Assembly (NCBI GenBank): GCA_013396635.1
Contig: WBMW01005746.1
Span: 497,362 to 561,361 of the forward strand
Length of the DNA: 64,000 bases
Direction of reading: 5' to 3'
From: Penelope pileata
Taxonomy: Eukaryota; Chordata; Aves; Galliformes; Cracidae
The translations under genes and the position numbers were made by a program. Shown here in pieces: positions 1-13,090 of this stretch (within the stretch, counting starts at the first letter, position 1; each line of letters begins with the position of its first letter). The notes beneath the pieces are model-generated. The model ran no database searches, was not told the origin of the DNA, and saw only the letters and a program-made list of their open reading frames with translations.

Positions 1-2514
1 TTCAGGGAGTGTGCTTCAATTAACTATACCATGAAACTTTTTCTCTTAAGCCCCCAGCAGTTTGGTTCTTGAAGCTATATCTAAGTATAAACAAGTCAAG
101 GATGAGGATATAAGTTGCACATCTCTAATTTTTGCCTTTGTGGTCATGGAATGGATGGGAGTTACGAGTTGCATACATGAGAGAGCCTGTAACTGTGTTG
201 TACTTACACTAGGTAGAAACCAATTTATATTGCTGAAAAATGCGCATATTGAGTATGACAACTTTTCATACTTGTCTATCTCTCTCCAACCCTCTTTCTT
301 CCTACAAGCAAGTAAAGAAAGCTGATCTGCCATTGATATCCCTGATGGTGCTTTTCTTTGCTACTCAAAGACTCAAAGTTGACATGGAAATACCCAAATC
401 CCTCAGTTTATGCATTCATCAAAAAGGATCATCATCATCAGATAATATTGACTGCACGCTGTCTTTAGATATTTGCCCCAAGACAATGTCAAAATAAAGA
501 AAAAGAACAGACTGCACTATTTTGTTAGTGTCACGTCCATTGATCGGTGTCTAAATGACCCGTTTCTCATTTTAATGATGGCTGAAGTGGAAATCACACC
601 CTGAAAAAAACAAATGTGCAGGTATTATGTCAGTGCATTTTTGTTTAAGACACAGTATATTTTTGAAGATCTCAGCTTTCTAGAAAGCCACCTTGTGACA
701 GGTTCCACTCTGAGTTTTTTGTATTTTTTTCAGTGTTTTCTTTTGTTAATAGATGTTTCTTTGATTTAGTTAGATTTTATTCCCCATTCTCCTTACTCTG
801 TAAGCACAGGAAGGAGTGCTAATCGTTTCTTTTTTGTATGTATTTGGGATACAGTAGCTATTTGCACCCACTGACCTAGTACTACTGTAAAACATCTTAA
901 GGTCTTTAGTATTCCCAACTGTTTTCTAGGTTTGGATCCTCTTTGTCCTCTAGATGCTGCTGGGGCAAATGGTAAGGTAGAAATATAAATTATCTCCTAC
1001 ACTTTGTATGTGCAAATACTGATGAAATAGTAAAGGTTCCCAACGTTTTCTCTGTTTCTGTAAAGTGGGTATAGACATGTAATCTTCCTTTGCTTTGGTT
1101 CCAGTTTTCAGATTTATATGTGATTTGCTTTTGCATGAGTTTTATATCACGTTTCAATTTCGCAGATTACCAACACCATCAGAGCAAATCATCTGAGCAC
1201 TAAATGTGTAAGCAAAACTGAGATATCCAACATTTGTATAAAGGCAGATACATTTTTAAGAAGCATCAAAATGAGCAAATCTCTAAGAAAAACTATTGCG
1301 TTGATAGCTTTGAAGAAAAAAATAATATGCAAAAAAACCCCTCTGATTGTTGTGAATTTGCAGCACAGGAATGGCACCAATCCAAAATCCTACTGGGATA
1401 TTTCGGTAGGATATTTTTTTCATGCTACCATTTATAATCTTTGCTTTGTTTCATATGCTGTATTTTCACTGCCATTTAATGAATTTTTGAAGCTTTTGAG
1501 TCTGTGATGTGATCAGAACCACCAAACCCAGATTTTTAGGTGAATATTCAAACCTCATAGACTTGCAGACATGAAAACACTGAAATGTGAATGGAGTGAC
1601 AGTTTTGAAAGTAGGTGAATCTGAATGTTTCTTTGTAGTCTACTTTCCTAAGGAACTAAGACTTGCACAATTGTACTTTGTGGTTAATTTCATTGTCACA
1701 GGGATGAGATCCCATGAAAAAGTTTTTATAAAAATTGGAGTAGCAGGAGTAATTCTGTAGAGAGAGGAGCGCATGCAAAGGAGATTCTGTAATTAAGTCC
1801 TGTAAGTTTTCCAGTAATGCAAAAGGCTGTGAGCTGAGTTCATGTTTTTTGGCACTATCATCTGTATGGAAGAAACATTTTATAAATGTCCCAAACATCA
1901 AACAAATCTTCTGTCAGAGTTTGCAGAAACAAGTTGCAGACACCTGATTTTACTAGTTCTGACATCATGGCATTTCTTGTTCTCATTTTTGTCTTTTGCT
2001 TCATCCATGGAGAGAGATTTCATTGAGTAAACACTTAAAGAAAAGTCAAGACTATTTCTAACATCCTATATGAAGGTATTGTATTTACAGGGTTTAATTC
2101 TCGTAAGAGTGACCATCATGGTAACTTGTTTCATGTTAATGAGTTAAATAGGATTGAGGTGCGTACATCACTAATAACAACTGCTTTAATTTTTGTCAGC
2201 CACTAGTTTCTCACCAATACCACGCTTCCTTGAAGCTCTGATTGGGGATAGTGGGTAGAAACACAATTGTTAGCCTCAGCTAGCATTTCTCTTCCAATAT
2301 TGTTATCGATCCATAGTAGCTGTTATTTAACAGTTTCCAGGGCCATTGAAGATGATTTGTGTGGTTTGTTGTAGATTCAGAGTGTATTCCTTGACAAAGA
2401 ATTTGTTCTCAGTACCTTTTTTTTAGCCCAAGTGTGTTGTCTCTGCTATTTTTTTTACAGTGTAGTGATTGGCCTGGATATTGGTTGGACAGACTGGCGA
2501 GGATGCAATTTCTT

Positions 2515-2680
2515 ATAATTAAATGACAAGATCTAATTTCATGTACAGCTCAGCTACTTGTTATCACAATTGCCTTCTTTAATTAACTGTATTTCAGGTA
2601 GGCATATTAGAAACTAATCAGTCTATTGTCACATGCCTGTTAATTTTATAATTAATTATCATAGATAGAGCCAAGTGAAT
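2515..2680. promoter_or_regulatory. Possible conserved noncoding element
   Basis: The stretch holds closely spaced homeodomain-type cores (TTAATTAACTG, ATAATTAATTATC), CACAATTG and several TAATC/ATTAG-like words in otherwise unremarkable sequence. This texture is typical of vertebrate conserved enhancers, but AT-rich DNA produces such words by chance, so the call rests on clustering alone. Confidence 0.15.
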
Positions 2681-5600
2681 AATTTCTTGAAAAACAACAA
2701 AAACAACAAACTTACTCAGTGGCTCTTTGACTCTTGCCTATTTTCAGTTCATTGTGTGCAAACATCATGATTTTCTGAAATTGCTTTGTTACTTCACTGT
2801 TACTCACTGAGTTGCTCTTTATCAGTAAATACCCAATGCAGTTTGTTACAGATCTGTACTGCCTGAAATGGGATGCATTTTACTAGATACAAATGATCAT
2901 GTTAGTTATTAACTCCTTTTCTTAACATTGTATTTTTGTGTTTATTTGTTGTTTATTTTGTGTATATATATTTCCAATGTTTAATTATTGTTTGTTTTTT
3001 TTTTTTTTTTAATATTTGGATTATTATTTCCTGATAACTTGTTTGACAGAAAATTGAAAGGTGAGGCAAATGCAGTCTGAAGAAGTTTATTTTGAAAGGC
3101 TGTAAGGAGGGCAGTTGTGCTGCTGGGCACTGTACCCAATTAAACAGTTTGTAGATGGAAACCATGCTAATTCAGCTGTGCTATACCCTGATATGAATTA
3201 AATATCTGTGACCAGCTAGTATCTTCATGATTTGAGGAGTATTTATAAGCCTGCTTAATACTGCCTCTATTGTGGCAGTAATGGTGGATTGCAGACGTCT
3301 TTTGTTTGACTGTGCTTTTCCACTGTCAGTTCATCCCTCTTTAATTGCTCTTCTGCTTTCTTGGCAGAGTAAAATTACTGGAAAATTGGGCCCTACTCGG
3401 GCCTGGTTTGCACTCTGTGTTTGGCTTGGGCCTAAATCAATGTTTATGTCGCCGTTTACCAACCATCCACGCTGTTGAGTAAATAGTGTCATTGCCCTGA
3501 GCCTAGCCAGTGACACTGAGTTTTCTCTTCTGAGAAGAAATGACCCAGCCTCCCTGGACTTGAGGTGCTCACATATGCTTTGATGCCATGTCAACAGAAA
3601 TTTACATTAAAAGCAGCAAGCAGCAGCTTAGAGATGGTACAGATCACCTCCTCAGTACCTTTCAGCTGTACCTGATTAAAGGAAAGCATTTTCTTTTTCT
3701 TACTCAGCCACAGAGGTTCAGACTAACCCATACTAGTTTTGCACTGAAGATGAGGAGGAGCACTCATATGCTCACACTCCTCAGCCAGCTGAAAATGGGG
3801 GTTAAGACGTTGTTCCTTACCCCCCTTGGCTCTCAGTTGCCTCCTCTCGGCAGGGAGGCATGCTGGTTTGTGTGCTAATTTGGACACCAACAGCAATTCT
3901 TCAGGAGATTTGCCAGGCCAAAGCCCCTGAGTTCAGGCTGCAAGCCAAATATGCAATGTAGACATGCCTTAAGAGACAGGAGTGAAACTATAAGCCTGAA
4001 TCTCACTGGCAGAATCTGAAGCGTGACTCCAGCCCTCTGTTAGCAATAATTCATTTTGGACAAAGCTGTTTCCCGGCTGGCCTGTGTGAGTCCTTACAGT
4101 GTGACATTCCTGGTGAGCCCCCAGCACACACCCCTGGGCTCTGTTGCCATAGCTCTGTTTTGCTGCTGTTTGCCATTCCTAGCTAGATAACCTTCCAAAG
4201 TTCCCATTACTTCATGCACTTTATGGGTGCCCAGAATTCAGTTCAATTGTTTCCCAACATTCTTGGTATGTGTTTACAGATCCCAAGCTCTCCCATGGCC
4301 TTGTCAGATGACACTCAGCAGCTTCCCTCAGGCTCTCCAGCTTACAGGCTACCTATGTTATTTGTTTTGCTTGGTCTCTTCACTCCCAGACAGGCAGTAC
4401 TTTTATGGAATTAACTTGTTTCACAGAAAGACCAAATCATTTTATTTCTTACCTCTAATGAGCTATCCTGGGATGAAGTAAGATTGATATGTTCGGGAAC
4501 AGTGCTGCTCCCAAAGTCCTACTTAAGCAACCATCTAATGGTGCCAGAGATGATGGTACGTGCATTGAGATATTTTATGGGACAGCCTTGATTTTACAAT
4601 GACATTCACTTTCTGACGCAACAACTGTGGTTTCCAGGAAGATGGAACTAGTACAACTGCATTGGATGTGGCTAGAGAGGACATCAGATGGGGAGCTTCT
4701 GCCTCTCGAAGGCCTTGGCCAAACTAAGCATCAGACCAGTTGTGAGAATATTGGGGTTTGGATAAGCAGGATGTGGATCAGAAAGTATTCTGGACAGAAA
4801 GACGGCAGGTATTGAAACCTTGGTTTTTTTATTCCACCGCAGAGATGAACTGGAGAAGCAGCAATCCCATCCCATGCTGTGAACCTAGTCAGAGGGAAGG
4901 ATTCAGTCTCTCCACTTACTTGGTGAGTGGGTGGCAGACTTGGAAACACCCAGGCAGGGTTTCACCTTCACTGGGTAATTTTCTAGCAGTGATGAGGTGA
5001 AATTTCATTTGCATTTCTGTCTTTCAAGTCTACATTTCTTCCTGTAATGTATGATAACCCTGAAATATGCCTACAAGTATTTCTTTACGGATTTTATTTT
5101 TAGAATCTTTTCATTTTTTCTTTTTAAATTAATCAGTGTTGCGTGGGTCTGGAGTTCTTCTGCAGAGATCTTCACACTAGCGTATCACAACATACTACAG
5201 TGGAGTTCAGTCTGCTCTTTCCTAGACAACACGTTTCGGTCCTGACAGCATTGTCTTTACATCAAACTCCTTTTTACCGCATGCCATCCTTTCAGTGCCT
5301 TTTTCTATTTTGCCATTGATACATTTCTTTTACAGGAATGGAGGCTGGCATTTCTAGAAGCATTTGTCTGAATGTAAACTATAATTTAGCCAGGTATTCC
5401 CAAAATATTGCCCATCTATATGTTTTGTTCTTACTTTATATTGGCAGGAACTTGCCTTCAGAATACTGTGAAATAAAATGCTCATTCTCAGAGGCACAAG
5501 GAAACAAGTCTTACACCCCCCAGCTGTCTGTGCTCTACCCTGTGCCTCCAGCTAATCCCTGTGTTCTTCCAGGGTATTGCAGCCATTGCTGTGCCTTATT

Positions 5601-6483
5601 GCTTTCCCTCGTAGTCTAACAGGGTTTTTCACCTCCTTGTATTGGAAAGTGGCACTGGCAGGCAGGGTTTGGGTGGATTTGTACTGTTTTATACCTTTCC
5701 GTGGTTACAGCTTTTGTGGATGCAGTAACAGCTCTGGGGCTAAATATTGGGTGTGCTCAGCTTCATGAGTAGCTGGTAAGAGTAATGTTTCTCAATAGCA
5801 GACCAGAGTAAAGTCATAATAGGCAGTCAGAGGGTCAAGCAGATTCAGACTTTAGGCCATCATAAATTGTTAGTCTTATTTTGCTATAAAGATAACTTTC
5901 TGAAGCTCAGACTTGGTTCTTTCCCTTTTGTGTTACGTAATAGTTAGCTCTTCAAGTACTCCACTGAAAGTTTCATTGAAACTGAACAAGAGTACAGTCT
6001 GGATAAAACACCAATGTAAATATACAATTTGTAAATCAAGGCAATGGACTCAGAATAATATGGTGTCACATTTTGAAAATTTATTTCTATTTATAAACCG
6101 TATCAATTTCAATATTTATATGAATGTTATGGAAATACTGGATACATTTATTTGTTTTCTGGCCTCCGAAGTGTTTTCAGTTGATGAGAGGCATTTAATT
6201 TGTCCTGAAATTAAATATTTCATACTGTCTTCATATTACTTCACCATGTAAAAACTGTTTTTAAGAAAGATCATTTGAAAGAAAACGCATAAATGCTTTA
6301 TCTGATATGTCCTTCTTATATTTGGAAAAAAATTCAATTTGCATCTGAAAAGTATTTTCTGCATGAATACTATTTGCCAAAATAATACTAGTCTCTCTGG
6401 ATTAATCCTTTACTTTGGTATCCATGAATATTTTATGGTATTATTCAAATGGTATTATCTGATGGTTCGTATGTGTTCATGTT

Positions 6484-6530
6484 CATACGTATGCATATAT
6501 ATTTATATATACGTGTATATTCATAAATAG
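6484..6530. repeat. TA/TG-rich simple sequence
   Basis: Alternating TA and TG dinucleotides (ATACGTATGCATATATAT-like) form a low-complexity tract. It explains the tyrosine/isoleucine-rich open frame that crosses it, which should not be taken as a gene. Confidence 0.7.
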
Positions 6531-9500
6531 ATATGAACACTTGCCTATGAACACAACAAGCTTTGAATGTCACTCTTGAGTGTGAGGAGAAGTGGATCTT
6601 GAAAGGAAATATGGAAATTTCAGTTTCAGGTGTTGAGGGGAAGATCCTATAAACTCTAGACTATCAGCTGGTTTGCATAAAACAAGGTAGAGATTTCTCA
6701 TACAGACTGACAGACATGGGGATCAGGACGTTCTGTTCTCAATGACTTTATCATTTTGCCAAATGTTATAATTATTTTGCATTAAATGCAAAACAATGCA
6801 TGACTGATAATTTTTGAAAAATGGTTCTAGCGTAAGACAGTCTTATACATAAATGTTCCTGTATGAATGTGTGATTGGTTTGTATGTGCTTTGGAACTGA
6901 ATGCAAGCCTTTTCAGGTTTAATAAACTAAATATCAAGCTGCAACTGAGGTGTATAGCCATGCATTGCATTATGTGGTAGCATTCCTTGCTTTGGTAAGG
7001 ATTTCCTGTATCAAATAACAGGATTAGAAAGATCTGGTATGTCACCAGTTGTTCAGGATCATGGAGTTAATTGGTTCTGAACCATTTATCATGAAACTCG
7101 ATGGGAATAAGACTGAACCTGATGAGCAACGTTTTGAAATCTGCACAGCTAATTCAACAGATGCGAGTCTAACCAAGTAATCTGATTTTCAGAGGTCAGC
7201 AGCAGCATCACTTCATGGTAAATGTAATGGGATTGGCAGATGAATTGTATTTAACAGATCTTTTACTTTGGTGACTAAATATAGATGCTAGTGCTTAACA
7301 ACAACAACCCCAAAGTTTGAAAATGATACTGTGTTGTGGATATCTTTGGCGTTTACTTGTTTCTGCTGTCTAATGATACTGATGGGATTATGAGGAATAT
7401 GTGTTAAATAATCCTGGGATCACTAAGCTCTCTTAGTAATAGAGATAATCATTCTTAGATTTTAATGCCTCTAATATTCTTTAGATGCTTTCCATTTTGC
7501 TTGCTTGGAACTGCTTCTGTCCAGCTCAGGGATCTTGATCTTTCTTTCTCTAATGTGAGCCATTTTCAGTGCATGGACTCTTTCATCACGTGTCTCTGCC
7601 TATCCTCACCTACAAGCTGCTGGCTTGAGCACTTCGCTGTGAGGTAGTAAATGTGGATTTCTCATTCTGAATAAAAGAGCTTCTTCCAGTGGCAGAAAAC
7701 TGTGTTTTCTTTAGGTAAGGCTGTTATTACAGAAGCCCTGACTTTACCCTTGAGTATTTTTATCAGATTGGGATTGCAGTCAGTGCATGTCACTGTAAAC
7801 TGAAGTGACACAGACTGGAGAGTGATGTTAACATGACTCAGAGGAAATTAATCAACATTAGTCAGCACTTGTTTTTCATGTATTTTGAGGTCATGGCCTG
7901 TTCTAAACTACCTAATTTTCCTCCTATTCAGTGATGCAGGCAGGAAGATTTAGAAGCAGCAGTGGGGTAGTAATAGTGTGACTGGCAGAAAAAGGTCAAT
8001 GAGAAAAATATGAAAGCTGATTAATACTATCACCCTCAGAGGTCAATTAAAATTCTGCTAGTGACTTCTATTTCTCATTCCTTGCTGTTGCAGAATAGTT
8101 GTATTCTATAACAATGCATCTGAATAGATGCGCCTGAAAAATAAGCCTTAAAGGTGATCAGATTTTTTTTCCTCTGAATATTCTTCTTTGAGCTCTAGTG
8201 TGCACTAAGCCCAAGAGAGTTCCAAACTGTATATGGACTTGGAAGAAGAAACCACCAAAAACCCAACACCCTTATGGCCAGCAGGAGGGATATTCAGGCT
8301 GGTCAAGTGCGGCATTCTCAACACAAATCCTACAAAAGCATGTGCATAACTAATTAAGGGATACTTTGTAACTGTAAATGCCCATATTCCTCCTGGCAGA
8401 AACAAACTTCATTGTCACAAGGGTTTTTTCTTTTTGCAATTGATGTGAGAGCACACCATATGTAACACATTCACCTCCTTAGCATATAGTGCAAATCATA
8501 GTTGTGACCCCTTGCTTGCCCCATGCATACAGAATACAGCACAGGCTCTGTCTGGGCACCCATAGCAACAAGAATTGTTGATGTTTCTCGAGCCGTTGTG
8601 TGGAGTTTATTTTCTGATTTTTCCTGCATCTAGAATCTTAGGAGCTCTTATGGATTTACTTGTGTCTGCAATTCTGCGTTGAGAAAATGTGCCAACCTTA
8701 TATGGCACGTAAGGACTCTGCACTGTTATAGTGATGAATTTGCTTGAATGGCTCTATCTGTCACAACTTCTATTACTGAACTGTTGCTTAATAATTTAAC
8801 AAAAAACTTAGTGTTTTCTGGTTGTGCTATGACTTTTCACTGTGATAATAACACGAGAGCATCTTCAGCTTATTTCTGTATTGCAATGGGTGATTGAGGT
8901 AGATCTTTTTGCATACAGCTGTTGTATTCTTCATTGAATCTATTAACATGCATTTAGACTTCTGTTATCAGCTACACCTGTTAACTCAGATTAGGAGAAA
9001 ATTAGGTATTTGTGCAAGGAGGAAATCTTCTAGAAAACAAATCTCATTGGAAGCCCGTCTAAGTCCATGGAGTGGTTTCCCTGTGTGCCAGTCCTGTAAC
9101 AAGGGGCTAGTCAAGTCAGTGACTTTGTAGCTGGTAGAAATGTGAAACCTTCAAAACCTAGTTTCATTCTAAATGGGTGTAAAAAGTTTGGTTTGTAACA
9201 AAATGGAGGAGGAAGTTACAATTGAAATGAAATGTTACCAATATATAGTGATAACATCTTTGAATACTTCCTCTCCAGATTTTGACAGAAGTTAACATAT
9301 TCTGTCCTGATATTGTCATTTCATTGAAGCAGGACTTGCTGTTAGAAGGCTGTTGTCATTGTTTCCTTGGAGTATCATCTGCATACTGCTAAAATCGGGT
9401 TGAGTTCTCTGTCATTGCAGTCCTCTACTTATACTGAGTAGACAGCAGCTAAAATGCTTTATAACAAGTTTTGTATTGTGATTAATAATTCAAGTGAAAG

Positions 9501-9929
9501 ATAGATTAAACACTAGGAGCAACCAAGGTTTAGTAGGAAGACTCAAAAGCACCCTGCCTGGGGATATCTGGGGGTTATGTGAGCCGAGCCTTCTCGTGAT
9601 GTGTCTGTAGGAAGGGGGAAGATGACAGTTTGACCTTTCAGGACAGCTTACTACTTGAGTCACGTTAGGTAAACTATTAGGTCGAAGGTAGTGATAGCCT
9701 GGGAAAGGCCAGATTTCTGAATGATGTGTCTAATAAATGAAAAAGAAGCGTAACTATAGCCATGCTGAAACTTGCGTAGCTTGGATCATGGATAAAAGCA
9801 ATAACTTGTAAAAACTTGTGTTCACAGGAAAGTTAGGTGCTTTCAGAATGAGGTAATAGATGCGGAGAAAGTATTTGGTTCTGAAACTCGAGATGAATTT
9901 TTAGCCTTACTCCAAGACGTAGGTACCTC

Positions 9930-9951
9930 CTTAGTACTTGAGAGTACTAAG
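9930..9951. other. Small perfect inverted repeat (hairpin)
   Basis: CTTAGTACT and its exact reverse complement AGTACTAAG flank a TGAG loop. The stem is nine base pairs and does not extend outward (a C/C mismatch follows), which is shorter than a microRNA precursor. No function is assigned. Confidence 0.6.
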
Positions 9952-11910
9952 CCAACGTGCTAGGTTTGGCTCATTGTTACACCCTAAAAGACACGCCTGC
10001 AGGTAAAGGTTAAAGTGCAGCGTGCATATAGGCCTTTTGCAAAAACTTTGCCTTGGAATAAAAGTGTAAATCTTGTGTACAGCTTGTAATCAGGAAAATG
10101 CAATCTGTAGCTCTACATGATGTTTGGAACCACTGCTGCCTTTGAAATATTTCTGTTTTAGGAGGGAATGGCAGAAGGGCAATGAGATGGTGTTTCAGTT
10201 AAGGAAAGTTTGATGTAACTCTTTAGCATGGTTAATTAGGGAAACCTTTGTGAAAATTTAGAAGTCTTGGCTGATGTGAACTCAGTTTCTAGTTCCTAGT
10301 TTTAATCTTTATGAAAATGTAATTAGAGGAAACAGCTGATTCAATCAAATGTAGCATGAACCTGTAAATGCTACTAAAACTCTCCACATTAGATGTATCA
10401 AGATCTTTGTCAATTCTGCAACCTTGTCCTGTAGTTAAATGTCTCAAAGCATCCTGACTGACAATATTCAGAAACAGATTATTTGGTGACATCTGTATGT
10501 ATTAGGAACGTTAAAAGTTCGCTGTGATCTGAGGCAAGGTTCATAGCTTAACTAAAAAAATTGAAAACAAATAGTTCAGCTCCATGCTCTGTTTTCTTAG
10601 AATATTTACTGTTTCTGAAACTCCTTCAGAGCATCAGTTAAACATAGCTAGAAATCAAGTAGGCCTGAACTGTAAGGAAAGTCTGTGTGATAACCTCTTC
10701 AAAATCTGAAGAACAGATCCTCAGTTAGTTTCAGTTGCCATAGCTCCACTGAGACTGATTGTCCTATGAACTAACAAGATGTTTTTCGTGGAAAAAGCCA
10801 TGCTATAGAGAGATGCTATGCATCTGATCAAGTGTAGTTTTCTGCTCATTAATATCTGTATTTTCTTGATCTTTCCATGGACCTAAATATTTTTGGAAAT
10901 ATTAATTTATGTTGATATACATGTGAGAAATTTACTGCTGTAATAGAGAAGACAAAATTGAAAACCAAAAAATGTAAGAGAGCGTAAGAGTTGAAGTTCT
11001 GACTGCCTAGTTCCTTGTGATAATTGCAACATCTTCATTCCCTGCTGTTCTTCATAAGAGTAAGTTATCCTGTCAATATGTAAAAACTTTTTGTGCTAGT
11101 TTCAGTTGCTTACTTTTTAATACAATAATTTTATATGCAGTTTTACTGCTTACTCCTTCTATAAAGCTTTTATAGTCCTATTTTGTTCATTGGTATGGTT
11201 TATTTAAGCCTTCTACTGCAGGAATGGAATCTCTTCAGGTATGCTAAGAGAAGTGTTTTCTTATCCTTTATAGACTTGTTATGAGCTGCTTCATTTGTCT
11301 CTGTGCCTTTCCAAGTTCTCTTCAGTTAAATCTGTTGTCCAGTTTTGAGACTTGACAATGTGAAGTGTATTCTTTTGATGTGAGCACACATTCTTATTAA
11401 TGTTAATGGAAATTAGATGTAGGCTGAAGCTAGAATAGACTGGAGAGATTATTATGAAGTGCTAAAAAAAAAATACTTTGACTAGAAACAGATAAAAATG
11501 TGTATAACTTTTCCTTTCTTTGTTTTTTCTCCCCCATCCTTTCCGTTTTCTCTTTCCTCTATAAAGCAATCTTTGCTTCTCTTTGTTTAAATCAAGTAAT
11601 CCTGGAAAAAGTGACAGTAAGAAGAAAAAAAAAAAGGATAAACAGAAGATGAATTTTATTTATCCTCTTTTTAGAATTGTTCCTCTGTATTGTTCCAGTA
11701 ATAAAGTAGGAAATATAATCTTTTCAGCAGTATTTTCTCAGAGAAACTGGCAGCCCATGGCTTTGACTGGTACACTTTTCTCTGGGTAAAGCATTGTCTG
11801 GATGGCCAGGTCTGGAGAGTGTGGTAGTGGTGAATGGAGTTAAATCCAGCTGGTGATCGGTCACGAGTAATGTTCCCTAGGGATTGGTATAGCGGCTGAC
11901 CCTGTTTAAT

Positions 11911-12174
11911 CATAGAATCATAGAATGGTTCAGGTTGGAAGGGACCTTAGAGATCATCTTGTTCCAACCCCCCTGCTATGAGCAAGGACACCTCCCACTA
12001 GACCAGGTTGCTCAAAGCCCCATCCAGCCTGGCCTTGAGCACTTCCAGGGAGGGGGCATCCACAACTTCCCTGGGCAACCCGTTCCAGTGTGTCACCACC
12101 CTCACAGTGAAGCCTTCCTTTTATCTAGACTAAATCTACCCTCTTCCAGTTTATAGCCATTACCTCTTGTCCTA
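11911..12174 (-). mobile_element. CR1 LINE 3' end fragment, 5'-truncated
   Basis: Read on the minus strand, this ends in the avian CR1 tail: GGTCCCTTCCAACC, then CCATTCTATGATTCTATG. Upstream are the usual CR1 3' phrases (CCCTCCCTGGAAGTGCTCAAG, GCCAGGCTGGATGGGGCTTTG and a TAGTGGGAGGTGTCC-like segment). Only the last 265 bases are present, as expected from abortive target-primed reverse transcription. It carries no working reverse transcriptase. Its truncated end abuts another CR1 copy in the opposite orientation. Confidence 0.95.
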
Positions 12175-13090
12175 ATAATATCTTTATTGATGATGATCTG
12201 CGGAGAATTGAGTGAACCTCCAGTAAGTTTGCAGATAACAACAAGTTGGGAGGAAGTGTTGATCTGCCTGAGGATAGGAAGGCCTTACAGAGAAATCTGG
12301 ACAGGCTAGATCGATGCGTGGAGACCAGTTCTATGAGCTTTAACAAGACCGAGTGCTGGGTCCTGCACTTTGCTCACAACAAGCCCATGCAACCCTACAG
12401 GCTTGAGGCAGAGCGGCTGGAAGGCTGTGCGGAGGAAAACAACCTGGTGCTGTTGGTTGATGCTCAGCTGAACATGAGCCAACAGTGCGACCAAGAAGGC
12501 CGATGGCATCCTGGCCTGCAGCAGAAATAGCATAGTCAGCAGGACGGGGGAGGTGATTGTCCCGCTGTACTTGGCACTAGTGAGGCTGCACCTTGAATGC
12601 TGTGTTCAGATTTAGGCCCCTCACTACAAGAAAGGCATTGAGGTTCAGGAGCGTGTCCAGAGAAGGGTAAAGAAGTTATGAAGGATCTGGAGGACAAGTC
12701 TTATGAGGAGCAGCTGAGGGAGCTGGGATTGTTTGGTCTGGAGAAGAGGAGTCTCAGGGGAGACCTTATCACTCTCTACAACTGCTTGAAGGGAGGTTGT
12801 GGTGAGGTGGCTGTTGGCCTCTTTTACCAGGTAACTAATGATAGGACAAGAGGTAATGGCCTTAAGTTGTGCCCGGGGAGGTTCAGGTTGGATATTAGGA
12901 AAAATTCCTTCTCAGAAAGAGTGCTAATGCATTGCAGCAGGCTGCTCAGGGAAGTGGTAGAGTCACCATCCCTGGAGGCTTTCAAGAAACATGGAGATGT
13001 GGCACTAAGGGACGTGGTTTAGTGGGCACGGTGGGGATGGATTGATGGTTGGACTAGATGACCTTAGAGATCTTTTCCAATCTTAATGAT
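12175..13090 (+). mobile_element. CR1 LINE 3' portion, different subfamily
   Basis: About 915 bases of CR1 in plus orientation. It starts in the reverse-transcriptase region (TCTTTATTGATGATGATCTG, AGTTTGCAGATAACA, which would encode the degenerate SKFADDT-type motif) and runs through AAGTCTTATGAGGAGCAGCT to the 3' end at CTTTTCCAATCTTAATGATTCT. Frames are broken by stops, so short ORFs such as 12678-13022 are relics. The 3' end (GACGTGGTTTAGTGGGCACG... GGACTAGATGACCTTAGAG) belongs to another CR1 subfamily than the neighbour at 11911-12174. Confidence 0.95.

Larger units (their letters stand above)
1..11910. other. Unique AT-rich DNA, no gene recognised
   Basis: Noncoding-looking sequence with short open frames only, interrupted frequently by stops on both strands. 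I see no CR1 tail and no multi-exon pattern. A poly(T) run lies at about 2993-3011, a TA-rich tract at 6484-6530 and a small perfect hairpin at 9930-9951. A possible conserved block near 2.5 kb is listed separately. It could be intron or intergenic DNA; the sequence does not decide. Confidence 0.6.

Noticed and set aside
4621..4725. Plus-strand peptide EDGTSTTALDVAREDIRWG after GTGGTTTCCAG
   Set aside because: Only 34 codons, no donor before the stop, and no neighbouring exon; consistent with chance.
9930..9951. Possible microRNA precursor
   Set aside because: The stem is only nine base pairs with a four-base loop and does not extend.
12678..13022. 114-codon plus-strand ORF
   Set aside because: It lies wholly inside the CR1 3' region and translates the decayed LINE, not a host gene.
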